Shown: positions 1 to 8,232 of the stretch, in pieces
Layout of the letters: every line of letters starts with the position of its first letter
Position numbering within the stretch: position 1 is the stretch's first letter
From: Sulfuricurvum sp.
GTDB lineage: Bacteria; Campylobacterota; Campylobacteria; Campylobacterales; Sulfurimonadaceae
Assembly (NCBI RefSeq): GCF_028710345.1
Contig: NZ_JAQTUH010000002.1
Coordinates: 310,001-374,000, forward strand
Reading direction: 5' to 3'
Length of the DNA: 64,000 nucleotides
Notes under the pieces: generated by a model
What the model was told of the DNA's origin: nothing
What the model saw: only the letters and a program-made list of their open reading frames with translations
Databases searched by the model: none
Program-made: the position numbers and the translations under genes

Positions 1-78
1 TACCGCTAAAAACCATCCGATGAGTAAAAGTATTAACAACGCTACGACACGGTATATCGTTCCGAGTGTATTGCTCAT
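1..78 (-). CDS. Partial membrane protein, N-terminus only
   Basis: The complement of this stretch starts with ATG at 78 and reads MSNTLGTIYRVVALL followed by more hydrophobic residues, with no stop before the window edge. It is therefore the first 26 codons of a gene that continues outside. One transmembrane helix (about residues 9-26) is visible. Its start overlaps the stop of the upstream gene as ATGA (75-78), which indicates translational coupling. No family can be named from so short a piece. Confidence 0.6.
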   Translation of the reverse strand, partial: MSNTLGTIYRVVALLILLLIGWFLAV

Positions 79-647
79 CGTTGCTCCTTTAACGCTGCTA
101 TGATTGCTTGGATTTGACGGCGGTGGATGAAGGTGTGCATGTACATAAACGAGTTCCAGTCGAAGTTGTTGAATGAGTAGAACCACGGATGGGATTTGGT
201 CATTTTGGAGTGATGTTTTGGTAAATCGTTGAAAAAGGTTTTGTATTCATCGATAAAGGCTTTGAAATCATCGAGTGTACCGGAACGGTTGGCGAACGGT
301 TTTACCCCTGCTATCGTAACTATTTCACTGTATTCTCTCTCCTGTGAGAGGGCGGTGATAACCTCCATCACTTTGCGTCCCGTGATGCAGAGGTGCTCGA
401 TCACCATGTTAAGGGAAAACTGGCGGGAATGATCTTCGATGGCGAAGGTTTTGTCGATAACGACTTGTTGTAGACGCTCCTCTTCACGCAACTTCTCCAA
501 AAGAGAAATGATGATACGTGCTTCGCGCTTGAAAAGCCAAAAAGCGATTTGCCATGTAAAAAATGTCCTTACAAGTGGAATCAACAACAGCCGTATGAGT
601 AAAAATTCTCCTCGCGGTAATCCGTCCCCCGGTTTTCCCTGTACCAT
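75..647 (-). CDS. DinB-fold (DUF1569-like) protein with N-terminal hydrophobic segment
   Basis: 190 residues. After a hydrophobic stretch (about 16-38) comes an alpha-helical region with His85 in a helix (VIEHLCITG) and a C-terminal HTFIHRRQI motif (His171, His175). One histidine plus a later HxxxH pair is the usual metal-binding triad of the DinB/YfiT fold, and HPWFYSFNNFDW before it resembles DUF1569 proteins. Enzymatic role is unknown; some DinB-fold proteins are thiol transferases. The start is set by an AAGGAG 6 bp upstream. It is divergent from the TetR gene, so that regulator may control it, and it is coupled by ATGA to the next gene. Family assignment is by motif only. Confidence 0.5.
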   Translation of the reverse strand: MVQGKPGDGLPRGEFLLIRLLLIPLVRTFFTWQIAFWLFKREARIIISLLEKLREEERLQQVVIDKTFAIEDHSRQFSLNMVIEHLCITGRKVMEVITALSQEREYSEIVTIAGVKPFANRSGTLDDFKAFIDEYKTFFNDLPKHHSKMTKSHPWFYSFNNFDWNSFMYMHTFIHRRQIQAIIAALKEQR

Positions 648-711
648 ATTAGCTCCTTACCCAATCAGATAGGTGCATGGTAGTATCAATCTTCTAAATT
701 AAATCTTAAAA

Positions 712-761
712 TTAGTGTAAATACTCTAATTTATAAAATATTATTCGTATATGTACTCTAA
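712..761. promoter_or_regulatory. Candidate TetR operator and leaderless promoter
   Basis: An imperfect palindrome TTAGTGTA-AA-TACTCTAA lies at 712-729, and the half TACTCTAA recurs at 754-761, 32 bp (three helical turns) away. Both sit between the divergent DinB-fold and TetR genes, the normal place for an autoregulatory operator. A TAGAAT box at 768-773 ends 6 bp before the regulator ATG at 780, and no Shine-Dalgarno is visible, so a leaderless transcript is plausible. Confidence 0.4.
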
Positions 762-779
762 ATATGGTAGAATTTTCCC

Positions 780-1427
780 ATGACAAAACCAAAAAAGATA
801 ACGACAAAAGAGCGGATTAAAAGGGCGGCAATAGAGCTGTTTAATGCCTATGACTCACTCTCTATCACGACCAACCATATCGCTAAAGCAGCGGGAATGT
901 CTGCTGGAAATCTCTACTACCATTACCGTAATAAAGAGGAGATTATCCGAGAAATTTATTCGGATATATCACAGCAAATGGAATTATCAAAAAGTTTTGA
1001 AAAAATGGTTAGTTCCGATAACCCTTTGAGGGTATTGGATGAATCGCAAGAGCATTTTGGCGATCTGTTTTGGGAATACCGATTTTTTATGCGGGATGCT
1101 CCTGTGTTGATGGCTCTCGATAGTGAGTTAAAAAAGGTGTTCGTTGCTAATCAAGAGAAACGGATTATTCAGATAACAGGGCTAATTCGATTTCTTATCA
1201 GCGAAGAGATTTTAGAAAACATCGCTAAAGAGGATATTCCTCTGCGTGCTAAGCTCTATTGGTTCGTTACGGCATACTGGCAAGTGTTTGCCTCGATGGA
1301 TGGTGAAGTGAGCCGTGAGTCGATACGGGAGACAAAAGAGACAATGTTTAAAATCCATATTGCCCCGTTTTTATCGGAGAAAGGGCGGGGGATGATTGGT
1401 GGATTGGAAGTCATCAACTCCATTTAG
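780..1427 (+). CDS. TetR/AcrR-family transcriptional regulator
   Basis: 215 residues. The N-terminus (about 10-60) carries the TetR helix-turn-helix: IKRAAIELFN, then ITTNHIAKAAGMSAGNLYYH and a KEEIIREIY tail, typical of the family. The remaining roughly 150 residues would be the ligand-binding and dimerisation domain, rich in aromatics, whose inducer cannot be read from sequence. It is divergent from a DinB-fold gene with a candidate operator between, so local repression is the likely role. It lies 56 bp before lemA and might also regulate that operon. Confidence 0.85.
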   Translation: MTKPKKITTKERIKRAAIELFNAYDSLSITTNHIAKAAGMSAGNLYYHYRNKEEIIREIYSDISQQMELSKSFEKMVSSDNPLRVLDESQEHFGDLFWEYRFFMRDAPVLMALDSELKKVFVANQEKRIIQITGLIRFLISEEILENIAKEDIPLRAKLYWFVTAYWQVFASMDGEVSRESIRETKETMFKIHIAPFLSEKGRGMIGGLEVINSI

Positions 1428-1483
1428 CTTTTTTAAACAAAAAAAAGTTACAATTTATCATTATCAATAATAAAAGGGTGTGT

Positions 1484-2077
1484 ATGAAAGCAATAGGCGG
1501 AATTTTAGCGGCAGTTATCATTGGAGCAATCGTGATGATGTTCGCGGGGCATATGAACAGTGTCCCAACATTGGATGAGTCGGCAAAAGCCTCATGGGCG
1601 CAGGTACAAAACCAGTATCAACGTCGTGCCGATTTGATTCCGAATATTGTCGCTACGGTCAAAGGGTACGCCTCACATGAAAAAGAGGTTCTCGTCGGTG
1701 TTACTGAAGCGCGTGCCAAAGTGGGACAAATGAACATCACTCCGGCCGTTTTGAATGACCCTAAAGCATTTGCTGCGTTTGATAAGGCTCAGGGGGAACT
1801 TAGCAGTGCACTCTCACGGCTGATGGTGGTAAGTGAGCGTTATCCAGAGCTAAAAGCCGATAAAAATTTTATGGCGTTGCAGGTGCAGTTGGAGGGGACG
1901 GAAAATCGTATCACCGTTGCCCGTCGTGATTACATCCAGAGAGTACAAGTCTACAATCTTGAACTTCGTACGGTTCCGGGGCGTTGGGTAGCCGCAATCC
2001 TCTATCCCGATGCAACGGTAAAAGAGACCTTTAGCGCAGAGCCTCAGAGTCAAAAAGCACCAACCGTAGCGTTTTAA
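1484..2077 (+). CDS. lemA: LemA family membrane protein
   Basis: 197 residues from the ATG at 1484. An upstream in-frame GTG at 1478 overlaps the AAAAGGG ribosome-binding site, so the ATG is preferred. One N-terminal transmembrane helix (about 4-21) precedes the LemA core. NQYQRRADLIPNIVATVKGY is the family signature, followed by HEKEVLVGVTEARAK and a coiled helical bundle. LemA proteins are inner-membrane anchored and of uncertain function. This one leads an operon with two TPM-domain proteins, a common LemA-TPM arrangement. A second LemA at 10174-10764 pairs with a protease instead. Confidence 0.88.
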   Translation: MKAIGGILAAVIIGAIVMMFAGHMNSVPTLDESAKASWAQVQNQYQRRADLIPNIVATVKGYASHEKEVLVGVTEARAKVGQMNITPAVLNDPKAFAAFDKAQGELSSALSRLMVVSERYPELKADKNFMALQVQLEGTENRITVARRDYIQRVQVYNLELRTVPGRWVAAILYPDATVKETFSAEPQSQKAPTVAF

Positions 2078-2080
2078 TCG

Positions 2081-2977
2081 ATGTTTCGGTTACTCATTTT
2101 ATCCCTAGTTTTTATAGGGGTTTATGCTTTTGCGGAGCCGAAGTTTCCTGAACTCACGGGTCGGGTTGTCGATGAAGCGGGACTGCTTTCCAAAGCACAG
2201 GAACAGTCTCTCGCCGATATGTCGGGGACGATTGAACGTGACAGCACCGTACAGGTGGTGGTCGTTACTCTCAAATCACTCGATGGGTATGATATCGCTG
2301 AGTATGGCTATCAACTCGCCCGTTATTGGAAAGTGGGGCAGAGAGACGAAGACAACGGTATTTTAATCATGATTGCTCCGAAAGATCGAAAAGTACGGAT
2401 TGAAATCGGTTATGGGTTGGAAGCGTTTATCACCGATGCCGAAGCGTATGAGATGATCCAATCAAAAATGCTCCCCCGTTTTAAAGAGAAAGATGTTTAC
2501 AGCGGGATACGTGACACTATCGATGCCATCGGGACGATTGTTTCAAAAGAGTATCAGCATGATTACGGTGCTTATAAACCTGTACACATGAATACTTTTT
2601 ATATTGTTGCTATTGCTTTGATTCCGTTTTTACTGATAGTATTTTTGGCGGGAACGTATTATTTTTCAAAACAAGTAACCATTGCTTTTAAATTGGTTGT
2701 TTCTGTCATTATTGGTGGAATAGCCGGATTCTTGGTATGGGCGTTTAGTCATATCATTATTATCAGTGGTATTGTTGCTCTGATTGTTGCGATAATTGCC
2801 TATTATTCCGATAAAAATACCGATTATGGGTCACTTATTACTGATTTAGGGGATAGTGCTGGCAATATAGGAAGCGGAGATTCCTTCGAGATATTTAGCG
2901 GTGGCGGTGGCGATTTCGGCGGAGCGGGTGCGAGTGCCGACATCGGAAGTGTATTGGATGGATTGGGGAGCTTATGA
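2081..2977 (+). CDS. TPM-domain (YgcG-like) protein with signal peptide and membrane segments
   Basis: 298 residues. A signal peptide (about 1-18, ending VYAFAE) is followed by the TPM domain (about 22-165): LTGRVVDEAGLLS, then EYGYQLARYWKVG and DNGILIMIAPKDRKVRIEIG. Two or three transmembrane segments follow (about 173-192, 203-222, 226-242), and the tail is a Gly/Ser-rich FSGGGGDFGGAGAS typical of YgcG proteins. TPM domains are linked to membrane protein quality control in chloroplasts and bacteria. It starts 4 bp after lemA and overlaps the next gene by ATGA, so the three form one operon. Confidence 0.85.
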   Translation: MFRLLILSLVFIGVYAFAEPKFPELTGRVVDEAGLLSKAQEQSLADMSGTIERDSTVQVVVVTLKSLDGYDIAEYGYQLARYWKVGQRDEDNGILIMIAPKDRKVRIEIGYGLEAFITDAEAYEMIQSKMLPRFKEKDVYSGIRDTIDAIGTIVSKEYQHDYGAYKPVHMNTFYIVAIALIPFLLIVFLAGTYYFSKQVTIAFKLVVSVIIGGIAGFLVWAFSHIIIISGIVALIVAIIAYYSDKNTDYGSLITDLGDSAGNIGSGDSFEIFSGGGGDFGGAGASADIGSVLDGLGSL

Positions 2978-3600
2978 AACAGTTGAATGAAACGTTAAAA
3001 AATCAGATCAAAGAGGCAATTCAAAACGCCGAGAAAAACAGTTCTTGCGAATTTGTCGCGATTATTACCCAAAAAAGTAGCGATTATGGGATATATCCTT
3101 TTTTCGTATCGGCGTTGAGTGCGTTGTTGATTCCTCATTTGATGCTGTGGCTCACTGATTGGCTCACATTGGGGGATATTTTTCGCTTACAGATAGTGTT
3201 ATTTATTGTATTGCTGATCGTAACCCGTTTGCCCCTCATCTCCAAACAGTTAGTGCCAAATGTCGTGATGCGACGGCAAGCAACGCTCGTAGCGCAGGAG
3301 AGTTTTCGTAAATTCGGTTTGTATCGTACCACGGAACGGCGCGCTATTTTGTTTTTTGTCTCAATCGATGAGGGGTATGTCGAGATACTCACCGATATCG
3401 GGATCGATGCGAAAATCTCTTCTGAGAAATGGCAACCGATTTTAGAAAAATTTCGTCATCGTTTGCATACGAAAAGTGTTGGGGAAGGGTACCTTGAAGC
3501 TATAAAAGAGTGCGCTGAAATTTTAGCATGCGAATTCCCCGCCGAAGAGGGAGATATTGACGAGTTGCCGAACGAGTTGATCGTAGAAACTTCTAATTAA
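2974..3600 (+). CDS. Second TPM-domain membrane protein
   Basis: 208 residues, no signal peptide. The N-terminus LNETLKNQIKEAIQNAEKNS resembles cytoplasmically facing TPM proteins. Two transmembrane helices (about 43-62 and 68-88) interrupt the domain, and the later half (SIDEGYVEILTDIGIDAKI, then WQPILEKF) is the second part of the TPM fold. It is translationally coupled to the preceding TPM gene (ATGA, 2974-2977), and its stop overlaps the convergent gene by 4 bp. The pair probably works with LemA at the inner membrane; the substrate is unknown. Confidence 0.75.
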   Translation: MKQLNETLKNQIKEAIQNAEKNSSCEFVAIITQKSSDYGIYPFFVSALSALLIPHLMLWLTDWLTLGDIFRLQIVLFIVLLIVTRLPLISKQLVPNVVMRRQATLVAQESFRKFGLYRTTERRAILFFVSIDEGYVEILTDIGIDAKISSEKWQPILEKFRHRLHTKSVGEGYLEAIKECAEILACEFPAEEGDIDELPNELIVETSN

Positions 3601-4877
3601 TTTGTTATTTGTTTAATCTTCTCAATCCACGGATACCCTAAAAATCCCTTATGGAGATAGACTGTAATGTGATCATTTTCATTATATTGATGATAGAGGG
3701 TTGAATCGACTTGGATACGGTGTTGCATAGGCTGATTATTCCATCCGTAGAGATTTAGAAAATAGGTAGTTGATCTTTTGCGTCCGCTGTGCATCTCCTT
3801 TGAGGTAATGGAGGAAGCAAAGGTAGTTGCATCAGAAGTATCGAGATAGACATTGACCTCTTTAATCTCTACCAATGCGCTGAGAAATAATCCTAAAGAC
3901 CCTAATGTGAATAGCTCAAACAACACCGGAGAGAAACGGGAGCTTTGACGCAGATATTTGTAAACGATAGCGATGATGGCAATGAGAGAGATTATTGTGA
4001 CTGCAATACCCATAGGGAGGATACTATAAGAATCACTCAGTTGAGGGAAGGTTAGATAGTTATTATGTTCAAAATAGAGCATCATTCCGCCATTAACGAT
4101 GAGTGCAACGATTAGAGTGTGAAATACAAAAGCGATCTTTCCTGAATGTTCACGATAGATAGGATCGTGTGGAGTTGCTTTGGAGGGGAGATGCTCTATA
4201 GCTTGTTCCATCAAGGGGACGATGGTTTTAAATAACCCTTTTGCCTGATCATCGGTGAGGGTCTCCGTTGTATTTTTGGTTTTTAAAAGAAACCGACCGT
4301 CAAAACACTCTATTTTTTCTACTTTAATACCTTTTTCATGATGAGACCAGAATAGGGAATAAAGAGCATCTCTCAAAGAGTTATTATTGCTTAATTCGTT
4401 GCAGAGCCATTCATCATCGGAGATGATATAGATAGTCTCATCAAATCGACTGTCTCCACTTTGACATTCGGTGCTAAGTCCCAAAGATTTGAAAAAACGT
4501 TCAAACGGTGTTTCGAATTTGAGAGAGAAATCGTATCCATAGATGTTTTCAATCGAGACACTTATAGATACTATCGAATCATTTTTATTATGTTCAAGTG
4601 TATAATAATAGGTTGTCCCCTCGATCATTCCACTCATCAACTTTATATCTTCGAAATAGCCGTTATGTCTATCGCTATACTTTTTACGAAAGGTTGAAAA
4701 CCATAGATAAATTCCTGCAATCATAACGATTAAAGCAATGCGGAGTTGTGGAATGTACATATATTCAGCACCAAAAATAAGTCCGGCGATAATAAAAGGG
4801 AAAAAAATGATGGATAAAGCAAGCAACGGTAGAGCCAAAAAACACCTCATTGGTTTAATAAAAGAATAATATATCAT
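3597..4877 (-). CDS. Multi-pass membrane protein of unknown function
   Basis: 426 residues. Two N-terminal hydrophobic helices (about 12-36, 42-60) are followed by a soluble stretch (about 65-245) and three more helices (about 248-268, 290-310, 320-340). The C-terminal 80 residues (SSTTYFLNLYGWNNQP through ENDHITVYLHKGFLGYPWIE) look like a DUF3592-type beta domain. No catalytic motif is seen. It converges on the TPM operon and diverges from the zinc-ribbon protein gene 40 bp away. No confident family. Confidence 0.6.
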   Translation of the reverse strand: MIYYSFIKPMRCFLALPLLALSIIFFPFIIAGLIFGAEYMYIPQLRIALIVMIAGIYLWFSTFRKKYSDRHNGYFEDIKLMSGMIEGTTYYYTLEHNKNDSIVSISVSIENIYGYDFSLKFETPFERFFKSLGLSTECQSGDSRFDETIYIISDDEWLCNELSNNNSLRDALYSLFWSHHEKGIKVEKIECFDGRFLLKTKNTTETLTDDQAKGLFKTIVPLMEQAIEHLPSKATPHDPIYREHSGKIAFVFHTLIVALIVNGGMMLYFEHNNYLTFPQLSDSYSILPMGIAVTIISLIAIIAIVYKYLRQSSRFSPVLFELFTLGSLGLFLSALVEIKEVNVYLDTSDATTFASSITSKEMHSGRKRSTTYFLNLYGWNNQPMQHRIQVDSTLYHQYNENDHITVYLHKGFLGYPWIEKIKQITN

Positions 4878-4917
4878 TTTTTTGATATATTAAGTAACAA
4901 AAAATAGGTGGTCGATT

Positions 4918-5454
4918 ATGTATTTGATAGTTGAAACAGGATTATTTATATTTGCATTTTACCGTGGACGTGGATTGGAAGCTCTTATTGCTTTATTAAT
5001 CTTTGTTGGAACAATATTCGGATTGACTGAGTTTGGATACGATCATAGCCTATTTATCCATCTAAGCGATATTTTGTTCATGGTAGCATTAGGGGTAATG
5101 GGACTTTTTCCGAAAAAAGAGAAACGCCCTCGATGTCCTCAATGTAATGAACTAGTCGATGAGAGTAAATTGAGCTGTGTATCATGTGGTTATGTTTTTG
5201 ATGTGAATAAAGAGAGATCGGAAAAAATTACGGATAATGGGTATATCAAAACTGTGGTTATTAAATCTCCTAATGAATTTGAGAGTATTAAAAAATCGAT
5301 TATCGAACAGTATGGAATAAAGGGCTATACGACAAAAGCAATAAATAAAGAGGACTCTTTGATGCTAAAAAATCCTGATATCTCTAATTCATATATTGTT
5401 GTTAAGCGAAATGGATATGAAGTAACGATAGAAGTGTTTAATGTCATTGAATAA
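4918..5454 (+). CDS. Small membrane protein with zinc ribbon
   Basis: 178 residues. Hydrophobic segments span about 2-18, 20-38 and 46-63. A four-cysteine zinc ribbon follows (CPQCNELVDESKLSCVSCG, about 75-93). The C-terminal half is a small alpha/beta domain without recognised motifs. The start has AATAGGTGG upstream. It is divergent from the 426-residue membrane gene and convergent with recQ. Function unknown; membrane-anchored zinc ribbons of this kind are common and uninformative. Confidence 0.6.
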   Translation: MYLIVETGLFIFAFYRGRGLEALIALLIFVGTIFGLTEFGYDHSLFIHLSDILFMVALGVMGLFPKKEKRPRCPQCNELVDESKLSCVSCGYVFDVNKERSEKITDNGYIKTVVIKSPNEFESIKKSIIEQYGIKGYTTKAINKEDSLMLKNPDISNSYIVVKRNGYEVTIEVFNVIE

Positions 5455-5469
5455 ACTGATTGTTTTGAA

Positions 5470-7272
5470 TCAATCCCTCTCTTTAGCACTCAATTCTCGC
5501 GATAATTTTAAAAACAGCTCACCATAGCGTTCAAATTTCACCTCCCCGATACCGCTGATATTTAGCATTTCCCCTTTGGTAGTTGGCAGTTGTTCGGCGA
5601 GGTAGTAGAGGGTTTTGTCTCCGAATACGATGTAGGCGGGGATATGGTGCTCTTTGGCTATGCTAGCGCGGAGAGCTTTGAAATCTTCAAAATATTTTGG
5701 TGCGTTTAGATTATCCGTTTTAATTTTTACAGAGGATTTTTTAGGGGTGAGGCGCTCTTGACGGATTTGGACGCTCTGTTTACCTTTTAGGATATCCGCA
5801 CCGCTCGCGGTGAGTTTTAACGCTTTGTATTCGTCGGGTTCGATGGCTCCGAGTTCGATAAGCCTTTTGGCGATGGTGCTCCATGTGCTCTTGCTCAGCT
5901 CTTTTCCGATCCCGAAAACGCTTAACTTGTCATGGGCATTAGAGAGGATTTTCTCTTTTTCATCTCCGCAAAGCACTTCTGAGATATAAGTGGCACCGAA
6001 ACGTTCTCCTGTTTTATAGAGACAGGAGAGGAATTTTTGGGAGGGGACGGTGATGTCGGTTTTTGGACGGTCTGAGTCTTTGCAATTATCGCATCGATCA
6101 CCACATGCTTCTACGTTGTCGCTGAAATAAGAGGCTATCAGTCGATGACGGCACTCTTCGGCAGTAGCGTAATCCATGGATGAACGGAGTTTAGCGAGGA
6201 TCATTTCACGATATTGGGGGTCGCTTCCCTCGTCGATGAGTCTTTTTTTATTGTGAAAATCAGCCCCCGAATAAAAGAGTACCGCTTCGGAGTCGATCCC
6301 ATCACGCCCCGCACGTCCAATCTCCTGATAGTAGTTCTCGATGGTTTTGGGTAATGAAGTGTGTATTACGAACCGAATATCCCCTTTGTCTATCCCCATT
6401 CCGAAAGCGACGGTGGCGACGATGATTTGAGTCTCGTCGTTTAGAAACGATTGATGGGTATCGTGTCGCAAAGAACCGCTCATCCCCGCATGATAGGCTA
6501 AACATTTAATCCCTTTTTTAGAGAGAAATTCTGCGAGTTCTTCGGTCTCTTTTCGTGAGAAGGCATAAACAATCCCGCTCTCTCCCTCATGCTCTTTTAA
6601 AATATTCATCAAATCATTGCGCCATCCGCTATCTCGTTCGCGAACGCTAATCGTGATGTTTTTACGCAGTACGGGAGCGCGGAGAATCAGAGGTTCATGT
6701 AGTCTTAGCTGGGAGAGGATATCTTCACGTACTTTTTGGGTAGCGGTGGCGGTGAAGGCGGCGATAGGGGTATGAGCGAATGAGGAGCGTAACTCGCCCA
6801 AACGTCGGTAATCGTCGCGGAACTCATGCCCCCATTCACTGATACAGTGTGCCTCGTCAATGACGAAAAAATTGATATCCAGCGTTGTGAGCCATGAGAG
6901 AAATGAGCCGTTTGCAAGGCGTTCGGGAGCAATGTAGAGGAGTTTTAAAATACCGTTTTTAGCTTTGGTAAATGCCTCTTGCTGTTCCTGCGACGATTGT
7001 GAAGAGGAGATCATTTCGGCTTCGATCCCAAGCTCTTTGAGAGCAATTACCTGATCGTGCATGAGGGCGATGAGGGGAGAGACGACAATTGTGATTCCTT
7101 CCATCAGGAGGGTAGGGAGCTGATAGCAGAGTGATTTCCCTCCTCCGGTAGGGAGTAACATCGCCAAATCACGTCCACTTAGGATTGCATCCACCGCCTC
7201 TTCTTGCATCTCTCTGAAATCGGAGAAACCAAAGGTATGTTTGAGGACTTTGTATTTTTCGCTAACGCTCAA
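5470..7272 (-). CDS. recQ: ATP-dependent DNA helicase RecQ
   Basis: 600 residues from a TTG at 7272, which has an AAAGG ribosome-binding site 7 bp upstream and gives the normal N-terminus SVSEKYKVLKHTFGFSDFR. The longer frame (to 7380) would overlap the divergent hydrolase gene and adds nonsense residues. Domains in order: DEAH helicase with Walker A LLPTGGGKSLCYQLP and box II FVIDEAHCISEWGHEFR; helicase C with VATVAFGMGIDKGDIRFVIH and QEIGRAGRDG; RQC zinc-binding cysteines (C..CGDRCDNC); and an HRDC domain at the C-terminus. 3'-5' unwinding for recombination and fork repair. Full length for the family. Confidence 0.95.
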   Translation of the reverse strand: MSVSEKYKVLKHTFGFSDFREMQEEAVDAILSGRDLAMLLPTGGGKSLCYQLPTLLMEGITIVVSPLIALMHDQVIALKELGIEAEMISSSQSSQEQQEAFTKAKNGILKLLYIAPERLANGSFLSWLTTLDINFFVIDEAHCISEWGHEFRDDYRRLGELRSSFAHTPIAAFTATATQKVREDILSQLRLHEPLILRAPVLRKNITISVRERDSGWRNDLMNILKEHEGESGIVYAFSRKETEELAEFLSKKGIKCLAYHAGMSGSLRHDTHQSFLNDETQIIVATVAFGMGIDKGDIRFVIHTSLPKTIENYYQEIGRAGRDGIDSEAVLFYSGADFHNKKRLIDEGSDPQYREMILAKLRSSMDYATAEECRHRLIASYFSDNVEACGDRCDNCKDSDRPKTDITVPSQKFLSCLYKTGERFGATYISEVLCGDEKEKILSNAHDKLSVFGIGKELSKSTWSTIAKRLIELGAIEPDEYKALKLTASGADILKGKQSVQIRQERLTPKKSSVKIKTDNLNAPKYFEDFKALRASIAKEHHIPAYIVFGDKTLYYLAEQLPTTKGEMLNISGIGEVKFERYGELFLKLSRELSAKERD

Positions 7273-7354
7273 GGTATTTGCCTTTAAAAAATTGTTTGTT
7301 TGATCATCTTTATTATACAATGGCTGATAAAATAGAGGATAAAAAGAGGGCAAT

Positions 7355-8227
7355 ATGCAATATTTTAGATATTTTTTCATTGTTTTAATGATGTCAGCTA
7401 CAGTTGAAGGTGGGATAATTCGTGATTGGATAGATGCAAGATCTCTACAAAAAGAGTTACAGAGTAAAAAATTAACAGATATCTCTTACGGTTCAGACAA
7501 AAAACAGCGTCTTGATGTCTATCTTCCCTCATATTCTAAAAATGCTCCGGTAATCGTAATGGTACACGGTGGTGCATGGAAAACAGGAGATAAAAAGTCG
7601 GATAACGTTGTACAAAACAAAATGAACCGATGGGTATCCAAAGGGGCGATTTTTGTATCACTCAATTACCGATTAATCCCAAATGCATCTCCAACTCAGC
7701 AAGCTGAAGATGTGGCAACGGCACTAGCGTATGTGCAGACTCATGCCGCATAATGGGGTGGTGATCCACAAAAAATTGTTTTGATGGGACATTCGGCTGG
7801 TGCTCATTTGGTTTCGTTAATCTCCTCCAATCCTCATAAATATACTTTATTTGGTCTCAAGACATGGCTTGGTACGGTATCACTCGATACGGCGACGATG
7901 GATTTGGTACAGACAATGGAGAAAAAACATTATGACTTTTATGATGTGGCGTTTGGAAATGATAAAAATATTTGGATTCAAAATTCTCCTCTCTACCAGC
8001 TTGATCATTCGGCTGTACCAATGTTACTGATTTGTTCCAGTATACGTGATGATAAACCGTGTGAGAATTCTAAACCGTTTATCCAAAAAGGGATAAATAT
8101 GGGTATTAGAATCGAGATGAATGAGCAGGCAATGAGTCATGGGGAAATTAACGATGAACTTGGTAAACCAAGCAGTTATACTGAGAGGGTAGAGCAGTTT
8201 ATCCGTTCATTAGGAGTAAGTATATAA
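7355..8227 (+). pseudogene. Alpha/beta hydrolase (esterase/lipase-like), interrupted by one in-frame TAA
   Basis: One reading frame of 291 codons encodes a signal-like N-terminus, an oxyanion-hole MVHGGAWKTGD, the nucleophile elbow GHSAGAHL (Ser at codon 147), and later Asp (SSIRDDKP) and His (MSHGEIN) in catalytic order. A single TAA at 7751-7753 (codon 133) splits it into a 132-codon front and a rear part with its own in-frame codons but no good start. The residues around the stop (THAA-stop-WGGDPQKIVLMGHSAG) match the usual family segment without any frameshift. Everything else is intact, so the lesion is recent, a sequencing error, or read through. Probably a dienelactone-hydrolase/BD-FAE-like secreted esterase when whole. 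Confidence 0.8.
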
Positions 8228-8232
8228 TTGCC

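Noticed and set aside
1455-1470. TTATCATTATCAATAA before lemA, and a similar run near 58218, as Fur boxes
   Set aside because: Only about half of a Fur box is matched, and the neighbouring genes are not iron genes; A/T-rich chance is likely.
7273-7380. Longer N-terminus for RecQ
   Set aside because: The extra 36 codons have no homology with RecQ, overlap the divergent gene start, and a TTG with a good ribosome-binding site gives the normal N-terminus.
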